64,000 nucleotides of DNA from ATZT02 sp038145175 (lineage in GTDB: Bacteria; Actinomycetota; Actinomycetes; S36-B12; UBA5976): NCBI GenBank assembly GCA_038145175.1, contig JAYQPE010000003.1:124001-188000 (forward strand), in the 5' to 3' direction. This document shows, piece by piece, positions 52,406-60,613 of the stretch (within the stretch, counting starts at the first letter, position 1; every line of letters begins with the position of its first letter). The position numbers and the translations under genes are program-made. The notes below the pieces were generated by a model. That model searched no databases. It was not told the origin of the DNA and worked only from the letters and a program-made list of their open reading frames with translations.

Positions 52406-53087
52406 AGAACCAAAAGTTAAAAAAGAACGATTTAAAACTTTAAAACAAATCGGACAAACTTATTCAATAACTAGAAAAACTGATAAAGCACTTCCTTTTA
52501 TTTTACTTGCTGCATTCTTTGGAACAACTCTGCCAATAATTCTTATTGCACAAATTTTATTCAATACAACCTTTTCCAGATTAATTACAATTTCTCTTGG
52601 CGTTTCTACAGGTTTATTAGTAACTGTTTATATTTTTGGTAAACGTGCAGAAAAAGCAGCTTATGCAAGAATTGAAGGTCAACCTGGAGCAGCTGCTGCT
52701 GTTTTAAACACTTTAAGAAAAGGTTGGTTTGTCACTCCTGCAGTTGCTGTGACTAGAAATCAAGATTTAATTCACCGAGTAATTGGACCAGTTGGTGTGG
52801 TTTTAGTAGGAGAAGGATCTCCTTCAAGAGTGGCACAACTTTTGGATAGTGAAAAAGTTAAAGCAAAAAGAATTGCCGGAGAAATTCCAGTGTTTACTTT
52901 AATTTCTGGAACTGGTGAAGGATTAGTTCCTTATAAAAAATTAAATAAAACCATTATGAAGATGGGTAAAAAGATATCTCCTGCAGAAACAAGAGAGTTA
53001 AGAAATAGATTTGGAGCAAGTGGGGCAAGTTCACTTCCAATTCCAAAAGGAGCCATGCCTAAAGGCATGAGAATTCCAAGACGATAA
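52395..53087 (+). CDS. DUF4191 family membrane protein
   Basis: 230-residue protein characteristic of actinobacteria: a basic N-terminus (KEPKVKKERFKTLKQIGQTYSITRKTDKALPF), two hydrophobic segments (about 32-85), the loop ARIEGQPGAAAAVLNTLRKGWFVTPAVAVTRNQDLIHRVIGPVGVVLVGEG, and a conserved RNRFGASGASSLPIPKGAMPKGMRIPRR tail. Function unknown; always found near lipA and glnA in the genomes I recall. GTG start overlapping the lipA end by 11 bp. Confidence 0.84.
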   Translation: MANKEPKVKKERFKTLKQIGQTYSITRKTDKALPFILLAAFFGTTLPIILIAQILFNTTFSRLITISLGVSTGLLVTVYIFGKRAEKAAYARIEGQPGAAAAVLNTLRKGWFVTPAVAVTRNQDLIHRVIGPVGVVLVGEGSPSRVAQLLDSEKVKAKRIAGEIPVFTLISGTGEGLVPYKKLNKTIMKMGKKISPAETRELRNRFGASGASSLPIPKGAMPKGMRIPRR

Positions 53088-53092
53088 TTAAT

Positions 53093-53440
53093 TTAATTTA
53101 ATTTAATTATCTTTGTGCGAGCAATTTTGTCGTGCAATCCCCTATTTTCTTTATCTGCCAAAAGTGGTGGAAAAACTAATATAATAAAAAAAGTTCTCAC
53201 AATTGCTTGAATTAATTTCACATTTTTGCCATCCATTGAAATTATTCTTAAACCCACCAGTTTTTGCCCAAAGGATGCACCCATAAGCCAAGTAAGAATC
53301 ACAACTTCTGATGTAAAAACAGCCAAAGTAACCAGTGAATTAGATCTTGACCCGTATTCAGAAACTCCAGGGATTACTTGTGCGACCAATATTGAAGCAG
53401 CCCAATCAATAGCTAAAGCCACAATTCTTCTTAAGGTCAT
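53093..53440 (-). CDS. RDD family membrane protein
   Basis: 115-residue protein with three to four hydrophobic segments and the family markers: the N-terminal R-D pair in LRRIVALAIDWAASILVA and the LMGASFGQKLVGLRIISMDGKNVKLIQAIVRTF middle section. RDD proteins are small membrane proteins of mostly unknown function, sometimes sodium-proton related. It converges on the DUF4191 gene with five bases between stops. The RDD-glnA neighbourhood is conserved in actinobacteria. Confidence 0.85.
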   Translation of the reverse strand: MTLRRIVALAIDWAASILVAQVIPGVSEYGSRSNSLVTLAVFTSEVVILTWLMGASFGQKLVGLRIISMDGKNVKLIQAIVRTFFIILVFPPLLADKENRGLHDKIARTKIIKLN

Positions 53441-53511
53441 AGCCTTAAGGCTATAACTGGAACTGGAAAAATGCGATTTGGATGAAGTATCTGAGTAACT
53501 TGTGAAATTTT

Positions 53512-53549
53512 GTTACATGCTTGAAACAAACGGGTTACCCTCACGATAC
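53512..53549 (+). promoter_or_regulatory. GlnR operator of glnA
   Basis: Four half-sites in one direction with exact 6-bp spacing: GTTAC (53512-53516), GAAAC (53523-53527), GTTAC (53534-53538) and GATAC (53545-53549). This is the full a1-b1-a2-b2 pattern described for actinobacterial GlnR (gTnAC-n6-GaAAC repeated), about 85 bp before the glnA start. Nitrogen-limited activation of glnA is the expected outcome. The glnR gene is not in the window. Confidence 0.85.
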
Positions 53550-53632
53550 GAGACTTAGGTATGTTTAGGGTCATAGATCTTTGGCACAAAGTGGTGTCAG
53601 ATAAAAAGTTAGATAAATCAGGAGGTTAAAAG

Positions 53633-55057
53633 ATGTTCAAGAACGCTTCAGAAGCGATCAAATACATCAAAGACAACGAAATTGAATTCGTTGACGTTCG
53701 TTTTATGGACTTACCTGGTGTGATGCAACATTTCAACATTCCAGCAAAAGCCTTTAATGATTCTGTTTTTGAAGATGGCTTAATGTTTGATGGTTCTTCC
53801 ATTAGAGGTTTCCAAGCAATTCATGAATCTGACATGAAACTTGTGCCAGATGTAACAACAGCTTTCATCGATCCATTCCGTGAAGCAAAAACTTTAGCAA
53901 TGAATTTCTCAATTAGAGATCCATTCACAAATGAACCATACTCAAGAGATCCAAGAAACGTAGCAGCAAAAGCTGAAGCGTATTTAAAAGCTTCAGGAAT
54001 TGCTGACACTGTTTACTTTGGTCCAGAAGCAGAGTTCTACATATTTGACGATGTCAGATATGACAATCAACCTCAAGGATCTTTTTTCAAAATTGATTCC
54101 ATTGAAGCTGCTTGGAACACTGGAAGAGAAGAAGATGGTGGAAACCTTGGATATAAAACTCCCTTCAAAGGTGGATACTTCCCTGTTCCTCCAGTAGATC
54201 ATTTTGCAGATTTACGTGATTTGATTTCTTCAACTTTGATGGAAGTTGGATTTGAAGTTGAAAGAGCACATCACGAAGTTGGAACTGCTGGACAAGCAGA
54301 AATCAATTACAAATTTAATACTTTATTAAATGCTGCAGATCAAGTTATGTTATTTAAATACATTGTTAAAAACGTAGCATTTTTAAATGGTCATTCTGCA
54401 ACATTTATGCCAAAACCAATGTTTGGAGATAACGGTTCTGGTATGCACTGTCATCAATCACTCTGGAAAGATGGCAAACCTTTGTTTTACGATGAAAAAG
54501 GTTATGCAGGATTATCTGACACTGCACGTTGGTATATCGGTGGTTTGTTAAAGCACGCACCAAGTTTGCTTGCATTTACAAATCCAACTGTAAATTCATA
54601 TCATCGTTTAGTGCCAGGATTTGAAGCTCCAGTTAACTTGGTTTACTCACAAAGAAATCGTTCTGCTGCGATTCGTATTCCAATTACTGGTTCTAATCCA
54701 AAGGCAAAACGTATTGAGTTTAGAGTTCCAGATCCAGCATGTAATCCATATCTTGCCTTTGCTGCAATGATGATGGCAGGAATTGATGGTGTCAAGAACA
54801 GAATTGAACCACCAGCTCCTGTTGATAAAGATCTGTATGAATTACCACCAGATGAAGCAAAAGCAGTTCCACAAGTTCCAGGTTCATTACATGAAGTTTT
54901 GGAAGCTTTGGAAAAAGATAAAGATTATCTAACTGCAGGTGGTGTATTCACTCCAGATTTAATTGATACCTGGATTGATTACAAACGTTCAAAAGAAGTA
55001 GATCCAATTCGTTTAAGACCTACTCCATATGAATATCACTTGTATTACGACATCTAA
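53633..55057 (+). CDS. glnA: Glutamine synthetase, type I
   Basis: ATP-dependent ammonium assimilation to glutamine; dodecameric enzyme. 474 residues, typical of type I-beta. Metal and substrate motifs: LMFDGSSIRGF, GPEAEFYIFDDVRY, HHEVGTAGQAEINYKF, GDNGSGMHCHQSLWKDGK, NRSAAIRIPI, and the C-terminal KRIEFRVPDPACNPYLAF. The adenylylation tyrosine is present in DKDLYELPPDE, so inactivation by GlnE is likely. A perfect AGGAGG lies before the ATG. It is under the GlnR operator and ends at the terminator 55070-55104. Confidence 0.98.
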   Translation: MFKNASEAIKYIKDNEIEFVDVRFMDLPGVMQHFNIPAKAFNDSVFEDGLMFDGSSIRGFQAIHESDMKLVPDVTTAFIDPFREAKTLAMNFSIRDPFTNEPYSRDPRNVAAKAEAYLKASGIADTVYFGPEAEFYIFDDVRYDNQPQGSFFKIDSIEAAWNTGREEDGGNLGYKTPFKGGYFPVPPVDHFADLRDLISSTLMEVGFEVERAHHEVGTAGQAEINYKFNTLLNAADQVMLFKYIVKNVAFLNGHSATFMPKPMFGDNGSGMHCHQSLWKDGKPLFYDEKGYAGLSDTARWYIGGLLKHAPSLLAFTNPTVNSYHRLVPGFEAPVNLVYSQRNRSAAIRIPITGSNPKAKRIEFRVPDPACNPYLAFAAMMMAGIDGVKNRIEPPAPVDKDLYELPPDEAKAVPQVPGSLHEVLEALEKDKDYLTAGGVFTPDLIDTWIDYKRSKEVDPIRLRPTPYEYHLYYDI

Positions 55058-55069
55058 AAATGTCTAACT

Positions 55070-55104
55070 TTAAAAAGCCCCGTAATTATTGCGGGGCTTT
55101 TTAA
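55070..55104. terminator. Bidirectional terminator between glnA and the P-type ATPase
   Basis: A 13-bp stem (TTAAAAAGCCCCG with its complement) and a 9-nt loop, with A-run on one side and T-run on the other. It starts 13 bases after the glnA stop and lies directly against the convergent P-type ATPase stop. Confidence 0.93.
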
Positions 55105-55105
55105 T

Positions 55106-56923
55106 TTAAACTTCTACATTTCTAAGTGCAGTTAATGCCCATAAAATTGCAATTACATCAATAAATTCTTGAGCAATGGCACCTTGTGAAACATTAAATA
55201 TTCCAAAAGCACCTAAAAGCATGGCAACAAAAGATAAGCCCATTCCAACTCCTGCTGCTTGCAAAGCTTTATTTCTAGAAAACTTAGAGATAGCAATAGC
55301 ACGAGTTAAACGATCGATTGTGTCATCCACAATTACTACATCAGCTGCTTCACTTGCCGCTGTTGCTCCTCTTGCTCCCATTGCCACACCAACATCAGAT
55401 GCGGCTAAAACTGGAGCGTCATTGATGCCATCTCCTACTGCAACCACAGTTCCTTTAGCAAGTTTCATTTCACTTAAAACTATGTTCATTTTGTCTTCAG
55501 GCTTGAGGGATGCAAGTATTTCATCAAGATCTAACATTGCTCCAACGTTTTGTGCTGTTTCTAAACGATCTCCAGTCACCATCAATATTTTCTTGATTCC
55601 AGAACTTCTTAAATCTTTAATCATTTGTTCTGATTCGCTTCGAATTGGATCATCTAAGCCAAGAACTCCAATTAATTCATTTTGTTGATAAATTCCTACT
55701 CTTAAAGGTGTGAAAATATTGCACCAATCAGGAATTTCTCCTGTAATTTGACCGACTTTTGTGTCAATACCATCTACAACTCCTGTAATACCTTCTCCGT
55801 GAATTTCTTTGACCTCACTAACAGAAAGCAAAGTTAAGTTTCTTTCTTTTGCCGCATTTACAATTGCTTTTGCAATAACGTGAGGAGAAAATTGGTCAAG
55901 TGAAGCTGCAAGTTGCAAAACTTTTAATTCTTCAAAACCTTGCTTTGCTTGAATTTCGCCAACTTCTGGACCACCATAGGTAAGGGTTCCTGTTTTATCT
56001 AATAAAACAACTTCTGCTCGTGCAAGTTGTTCTAAGGCGGCTCCACCTTTTATTACAGCCCCATTTTTTGCTGCATTACTCATTCCTGCCACAACTGCAA
56101 TTGGCACAGCCAAAATTAATGGACATGGAGTAGCTGCAACTAATACAGCTATTGCTCTACTTATTTCACCAGTTATCAACCAAGCAAGTCCTGCAATTGT
56201 TAATGCAATTGGGACAAATCTCAATGCCCAAGTATTTGCAATTCGAACACCTGGTGCTGATTTTGCTTGAGCAGATTCAACTAATCTGATAATTCCTGAA
56301 TAAGTACTTAAATCTAGAGTTTGCAAAGCTTTATATTGAAAATTATTCCCGGCATTTAATACTCCAGATAAAACCATGTCGTTTGTTTGTCTATTTACTG
56401 GTAAAGATTCTCCAGTCAGCGCAGATTCATCGAGAGTTGCATCAGTAATTAACATTCCATCAACGGGAACTATTTCACCTGATCTAACAACTAAAATATC
56501 TCCAATTTTTACATCATCTGCATTAATAGTTCTTAAAGAACCGTCTTCTAAGAGAATATGGGCAACTCTGGGCATTCTTTCTAGAAGTGAATGTAATTGC
56601 CTTTCCGCTTGACCTTCGGCCCATGATTCTAAAACTCTTCCTGTTGCAAGCATTAATGAAATAATTGCGGCAGCCATCATTTCATTGGTTAGAAGTGTGC
56701 CCAGCAATGCAAGTACGGCCAAAATATCTGAACCCATATTTTTATTTTTAAATTCATCTATAACCCATTTAGTTGCAGGAATTAATCCTGCAAGTCCACC
56801 AATAGCCCAAATAAAAGATTGTAAATTTAGATAACCCAAAAATGGTACTAAAAATCCAAGACTTAAAGAAATCAACGAAATAACAAATAAAGTCCAATTA
56901 ACTTGCCTTGTTGAAAGTTTCAC
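55106..56923 (-). CDS. P1B-type metal-transporting ATPase with TPCP motif
   Basis: 605-residue membrane pump without N-terminal metal-binding domains. The actuator motif TGES (168-173), the phosphorylated aspartate D309 in DKTGTLT, and GDGINDAPVLAASDVGVAMG near the C-terminus are present. The transmembrane metal site is T265-P266-C267-P268 (AATPCPLILAVP), unlike the CPC or SPC motifs of copper, zinc or cobalt pumps. Published TPCP pumps belong to the P1B-5 group (nickel or iron, Nia type). Substrate here is therefore inference. Confidence 0.85.
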   Translation of the reverse strand: MKLSTRQVNWTLFVISLISLSLGFLVPFLGYLNLQSFIWAIGGLAGLIPATKWVIDEFKNKNMGSDILAVLALLGTLLTNEMMAAAIISLMLATGRVLESWAEGQAERQLHSLLERMPRVAHILLEDGSLRTINADDVKIGDILVVRSGEIVPVDGMLITDATLDESALTGESLPVNRQTNDMVLSGVLNAGNNFQYKALQTLDLSTYSGIIRLVESAQAKSAPGVRIANTWALRFVPIALTIAGLAWLITGEISRAIAVLVAATPCPLILAVPIAVVAGMSNAAKNGAVIKGGAALEQLARAEVVLLDKTGTLTYGGPEVGEIQAKQGFEELKVLQLAASLDQFSPHVIAKAIVNAAKERNLTLLSVSEVKEIHGEGITGVVDGIDTKVGQITGEIPDWCNIFTPLRVGIYQQNELIGVLGLDDPIRSESEQMIKDLRSSGIKKILMVTGDRLETAQNVGAMLDLDEILASLKPEDKMNIVLSEMKLAKGTVVAVGDGINDAPVLAASDVGVAMGARGATAASEAADVVIVDDTIDRLTRAIAISKFSRNKALQAAGVGMGLSFVAMLLGAFGIFNVSQGAIAQEFIDVIAILWALTALRNVEV

Positions 56924-56954
56924 AATGTTAATTTATCCCCTAGGCTAATTAAAT

Positions 56955-58346
56955 ATGTCAAAGGTCGCTATAACTTTTCTTGGGGCCGCTGAAACGGTCA
57001 CTGGTTCTAGATTTTTAGTTGAATTTGAAGAAAAAAAAGTTTTAGTTGAAGCTGGTCTTTTCCAAGGATTAAAAGAATTAAGACTCAAAAATTGGGATCA
57101 ATTTCCAGTAGATCCTAGATCAATTGATGCCGTAGTAATTTCTCACGCGCACCTTGATCATTGTGGATATGTTCCACTTTTAGTAAAAGCTGGATTTAAT
57201 AAAAACATTTATGCTACCGAAAATACTTTGAAACTGGCCGAGGTAATTTTAAATGATTCAGCAAGAATACAAATGGAAGATGCGAAATATGCTTTGAAAA
57301 AAGGTTTCTCAAAACACAATCCTCCCAAACCTTTATATGATGAAAACGATGTTGATAAAACTTTATCTAAATTTAAAACTCTTAGATTTAGAAATAAAAC
57401 TGAAATATTAAAAGATGTTTTTTTAACTTTTTATCCAGCAGGACATATCCTGGGTGCTGCCTTCATTTTGCTCCAGATTGGGGGAAAGAATTTATTATTC
57501 ACAGCAGACTTAGGAAGAAATCAACATCCAATTTTAGTTTCACCTGACCCAATTCCAGATGTTGAAATTTCAGCATTAATTACTGAATCAACTTATGGAG
57601 CAAGAGTTCATGAAAGCCCTATTGAAGACTTCACAAAAGCTATAAATAAAACGATTAAACGTGGTGGATCAATTTTAATTCCAGCTTTTGCCGTAGATAG
57701 AACCGAAGTTATATTAATCAAGTTAAAAGAATTAATGGATCAACAGTTGATTCCAAGAGTACCAATTTATGTTGATTCACCTATGGCATTAAGTTCGCTA
57801 AAGCATTACCGAAGTGCAGTAAGCCGCTCTGATACAGAAATTAGATTGTCATTTATCGCAGATTATAAAAATCAAGATCCATTCGATCCACAAACTATTA
57901 AAGAAATGAAAACAGTTGAAGAGTCCATGAAGTTAAATAACCCAGAACACTCTTGCATAATTGTTTCTGCTTCAGGTATGGCAACTGGTGGTCGAGTTGT
58001 GCATCATTTAAAGAATATGTTGCCAAATCCAATTCACACAGTTTTATTAGTTGGATATCAAGCAGTGGGAACCCGTGGTCATGCTTTAGTGACAGGTGCA
58101 GAACAAATCAAAATGCACGGTGGAATGGTTGAAGTAAAAGCTGAAATAGTTAAAGTTGAAGGTTTTTCTGTTCATGCTGATGGTTCAGAACTAATTGAAT
58201 GGTTTAAAAAAGGTAATACTCCACAAAATGTTTTTATAGTTCATGGTGAACTAGAATCCTCAGTAATTTTTGCGCAAAGACTTGAATCTGAACTCAAATG
58301 GAAACCGGTCATTCCAAAACCCTCACAAAAATTTGAAATTAACTAA
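56955..58346 (+). CDS. Metallo-beta-lactamase/beta-CASP hydrolase
   Basis: 463-residue two-domain zinc hydrolase. MBL motifs: ISHAHLDHCGYVPLL (HxHxDH), FYPAGHILGAAFI, FTADLGRN and ITESTYGAR; beta-CASP: LIPAFAVDRTEVILIKL, CIIVSASGMATGGRVVHHLKNM and the C-terminal IVKVEGFSVHADGSELIEWF, VHGE. This group includes RNases J/CPSF73-like nucleases; the RNA-specificity label is common for bacterial members, but direct substrate evidence is lacking. It starts 31 bp from the divergent P-type ATPase. Confidence 0.87.
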   Translation: MSKVAITFLGAAETVTGSRFLVEFEEKKVLVEAGLFQGLKELRLKNWDQFPVDPRSIDAVVISHAHLDHCGYVPLLVKAGFNKNIYATENTLKLAEVILNDSARIQMEDAKYALKKGFSKHNPPKPLYDENDVDKTLSKFKTLRFRNKTEILKDVFLTFYPAGHILGAAFILLQIGGKNLLFTADLGRNQHPILVSPDPIPDVEISALITESTYGARVHESPIEDFTKAINKTIKRGGSILIPAFAVDRTEVILIKLKELMDQQLIPRVPIYVDSPMALSSLKHYRSAVSRSDTEIRLSFIADYKNQDPFDPQTIKEMKTVEESMKLNNPEHSCIIVSASGMATGGRVVHHLKNMLPNPIHTVLLVGYQAVGTRGHALVTGAEQIKMHGGMVEVKAEIVKVEGFSVHADGSELIEWFKKGNTPQNVFIVHGELESSVIFAQRLESELKWKPVIPKPSQKFEIN

Positions 58347-58415
58347 AAATCATTCAAATATCATCTTTATTTATAAATTTTCGAGGTACTCTAAAAAGTA
58401 GGAGAAGGGATTTTA

Positions 58416-59183
58416 ATGGCAAAAATTACAGGTCAGAAAGCAACTAGACTTAAAACTTTTAACTTAGTCGCAGGTGTATTTCACTTGCTTCAAATGTTTT
58501 TAGTTTTACTTCTATCAAATGATTTTTCAATACCAGTGACAGCTTCATACTTAGCTGGTCCTCCAGGAACACTTCTTGGGGATCCAGTGGTGCTGTTCAA
58601 TACTCCCGTTGGATTAACGGTGGCGCTATTTTTAGGTTTATCAGCTCTTGCTCATTTTATTGTGGCAACAGGTGGTTTTCCTAAATATATTAAAGGTTTA
58701 GAAAAGAATCAAAATATATTTCGCTGGGTGGAATATTCAATTTCATCTTCAGTGATGATTATTTTGATAGCTCAAGTAAGTGGTATTTCAGACTTTGTAG
58801 CACTTTTGGGAATTTTTGGAGTTAATGCTTCCATGATTTTATTTGGATGGTTACAAGAAAAATACACTCAACCAAAAGACGGAGATTTCTTACCATTTAT
58901 CTTTGGCTGTATTGCAGGAATAGTTCCATGGCTTGCAATCGTAATTCTAGTAATTGGACCAAATGCGCCAACAGAAGTTGAAATTCCAGGATTTGTTTAT
59001 GGAATTATTATTTCACTTTTTGTATTCTTCAACTCTTTTGCTTTAGTTCAATATTTACAATATCGAGGTAAAGGTAAATGGAAAGATTATCTAAAAGGTG
59101 AAAGAGCTTATATTGTGCTAAGTCTTGTGGCAAAATCATTACTTGCTTGGCAAATATTTTCTGGAACTTTAATTCCTCAATAA
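58416..59183 (+). CDS. Heliorhodopsin
   Basis: Seven-helix retinal protein of 255 residues. The retinal lysine is K240 in LVAKSLLAW. The counterion E106 (RWVEYSIS) and the buried histidines H23 (GVFHLLQ) and H80 (LAHFIVA) match the positions known for heliorhodopsin 48C12 (E107, H23, H80, K241). NASMILFGWLQEKY is a strong family marker. The set separates it from type-1 pumps, and heliorhodopsins do not pump ions; the role is probably sensory or enzyme-coupled. Retinal would have to come from elsewhere, since no carotenoid genes are in view. A GGAGAAGG site precedes the ATG. Confidence 0.95.
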   Translation: MAKITGQKATRLKTFNLVAGVFHLLQMFLVLLLSNDFSIPVTASYLAGPPGTLLGDPVVLFNTPVGLTVALFLGLSALAHFIVATGGFPKYIKGLEKNQNIFRWVEYSISSSVMIILIAQVSGISDFVALLGIFGVNASMILFGWLQEKYTQPKDGDFLPFIFGCIAGIVPWLAIVILVIGPNAPTEVEIPGFVYGIIISLFVFFNSFALVQYLQYRGKGKWKDYLKGERAYIVLSLVAKSLLAWQIFSGTLIPQ

Positions 59184-59193
59184 AAGTTGATTA

Positions 59194-59234
59194 AATTAAT
59201 AAGGGGCCCTAAATTTTAGGGCCCCTTATTAATT
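59194..59234. terminator. Bidirectional terminator after heliorhodopsin
   Basis: Two 19-bp perfect arms (59194-59212 and 59216-59234) round a 3-nt loop, with a GGGGCCC core and A/T-rich ends. It starts 10 bases after the heliorhodopsin stop and ends seven bases before the convergent saccharopine-dehydrogenase stop. Confidence 0.95.
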
Positions 59235-59241
59235 TTAGAAT

Positions 59242-60453
59242 CTAAATCTTTTCATCTCTTGACTTCCAAGGAGCTCCATATTCATTAACTTTGTCTAAAT
59301 AAGGTTTTGGGCTAAACCATTCTGGTCCCATCACACCTTGTGGTTTCCAAACTCCTTCATGAATTAATTCCATTGCTACAACTGGATTAAATGCAGTTTG
59401 CCAAACAACTGCTTGGTCACCATATTCTTTCATTGACCATTCATTATCAACTACGTGATAAAGATATGTTGCTTTTGGATTTCCTTGTTTATCTAAACCC
59501 TTTACTAAAACTCCTGCACAAGTTTTGCCCTTCATTCTTTCTCCCAGTTTTGCAGGATCAGGAAGTGAAGCAGTTAAAAGATCACGGGGTGAAACAGATA
59601 CTCCTTGAACATCAACATTTTCTTTCTTATCAAGTCCTAGTTTGTTGATTGTTTTTAAAACTGAAATAAATTCTTTACCTAAACCGTATTTAAAGTTAAC
59701 TTTTTTTGCATCTATCTTTTGAGGCATTAAAACTACTTCTTCGTGTTCAACGTTTACACATTCAACAGGACCTATGCCTTCTGGAAAATCAAATACTTCT
59801 GGTTCTGAAAAAGGTTTGGTGGTGAACCAACCTTTGCCATCTTCCCAAACCAAAGGTGGGTTTAGGCATTCTTCAATCGTGGTCCAGATTGAAAAAGATG
59901 GAGCAAAAGATTCTCCTTCTACAACAAGGTTAGATCCGTCTAAAACGGTTATTGAATCTATTTTGCTAAATAGTTCTTCGTCGGCATATTTGGCCAAAAC
60001 ATCGCTTAGACCTGGTTCTATTCCAATTCCAACAACTGCCCAGATATCTCTTTCTTGCCAATTCCAATCCCTAGAAAATTGTTCATCGCCTAACTTCACG
60101 CCAACTTCCTTGTGTGGGTACTTAGGGTGAGGTCTGGATAAAGACATGGCCATATCCATGTAGTTGGTGTTTTCGATTTCGCAAGCTAAAAATATTGGCA
60201 TCACAAACCTTGGATCAACCGCATTGATTACGACATCAGGTTTTACTTCACGTATAAGTTCTCTTACATCTTCTAGTTCTGCTGCATTTACTTCTATAGC
60301 ATCAAAGCGATCATCATCAATTCTTTTTATAGCTTGTTGAGCGCGTTCCAACGAACGATCAGCAATAACCATACTTGTTAAAAATTTTCTTCTTGCTGCA
60401 ATGTTGGCGATCGCTCTACCAACTCCACCCGCTCCGATTACGAGCGCTTTCAT
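59242..60453 (-). CDS. Saccharopine dehydrogenase family protein
   Basis: 403-residue oxidoreductase with an N-terminal Rossmann domain (MKALVIGAGGVGRAIANIAARRKFLTSMVIADRS) and the saccharopine-dehydrogenase-type C-terminal domain (GIGIEPGLSDVLAKYADEELF, then VECVNVEHEEVVLMPQ and HVVDNEWSMKEYGDQAVVWQTAFNPVVAMELIHEGVWKPQGVMGPEWFSPKPYL). Close relatives are carboxynorspermidine synthase-like and lysine-pathway enzymes. The gene is monocistronic between two terminator-like elements. The exact substrate cannot be fixed. Confidence 0.88.
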   Translation of the reverse strand: MKALVIGAGGVGRAIANIAARRKFLTSMVIADRSLERAQQAIKRIDDDRFDAIEVNAAELEDVRELIREVKPDVVINAVDPRFVMPIFLACEIENTNYMDMAMSLSRPHPKYPHKEVGVKLGDEQFSRDWNWQERDIWAVVGIGIEPGLSDVLAKYADEELFSKIDSITVLDGSNLVVEGESFAPSFSIWTTIEECLNPPLVWEDGKGWFTTKPFSEPEVFDFPEGIGPVECVNVEHEEVVLMPQKIDAKKVNFKYGLGKEFISVLKTINKLGLDKKENVDVQGVSVSPRDLLTASLPDPAKLGERMKGKTCAGVLVKGLDKQGNPKATYLYHVVDNEWSMKEYGDQAVVWQTAFNPVVAMELIHEGVWKPQGVMGPEWFSPKPYLDKVNEYGAPWKSRDEKI

Positions 60454-60578
60454 TTAAAAACCAACTCCTATTAATTATTATTTAATCTACCTCAGTGATT
60501 TATTAATAAATATTGGGTACGGCGTGTCTTGAGGAGATTGTATTCATTTTGCTTAAAAAATGAAAATTTATTAAATCA

Positions 60579-60613
60579 TTTAGAATTAAATAATTTATTT
60601 ATTTAATTCTAAA
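60579..60613 (-). repeat. AT-only hairpin at the end of the MFS gene
   Basis: Arms TTTAGAATTAAAT and ATTTAATTCTAAA around nine bases, covering the last codons and stop of the MFS gene. Low GC content makes it weak as a terminator; an RNA-end structure is possible. Confidence 0.3.

Noticed and set aside
53083..53111. AT-only palindromic stretch between the DUF4191 and RDD stops as a terminator
   Set aside because: The arms are only eight base pairs of A and T with no T-run, so it would not form a stable stem; composition explains it.
58416..59183. Proteorhodopsin- or actinorhodopsin-type proton pump
   Set aside because: Counterion and histidine pattern, NASMILFGWLQE motif and overall sequence are heliorhodopsin-like; type-1 pump motifs are absent.
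60543..60565. TTCATTTT/AAAATGAA hairpin upstream of the MFS end
   Set aside because: A/T-only stem of eight pairs in a very AT-rich spacer; chance is likely and it is not placed as a terminator.
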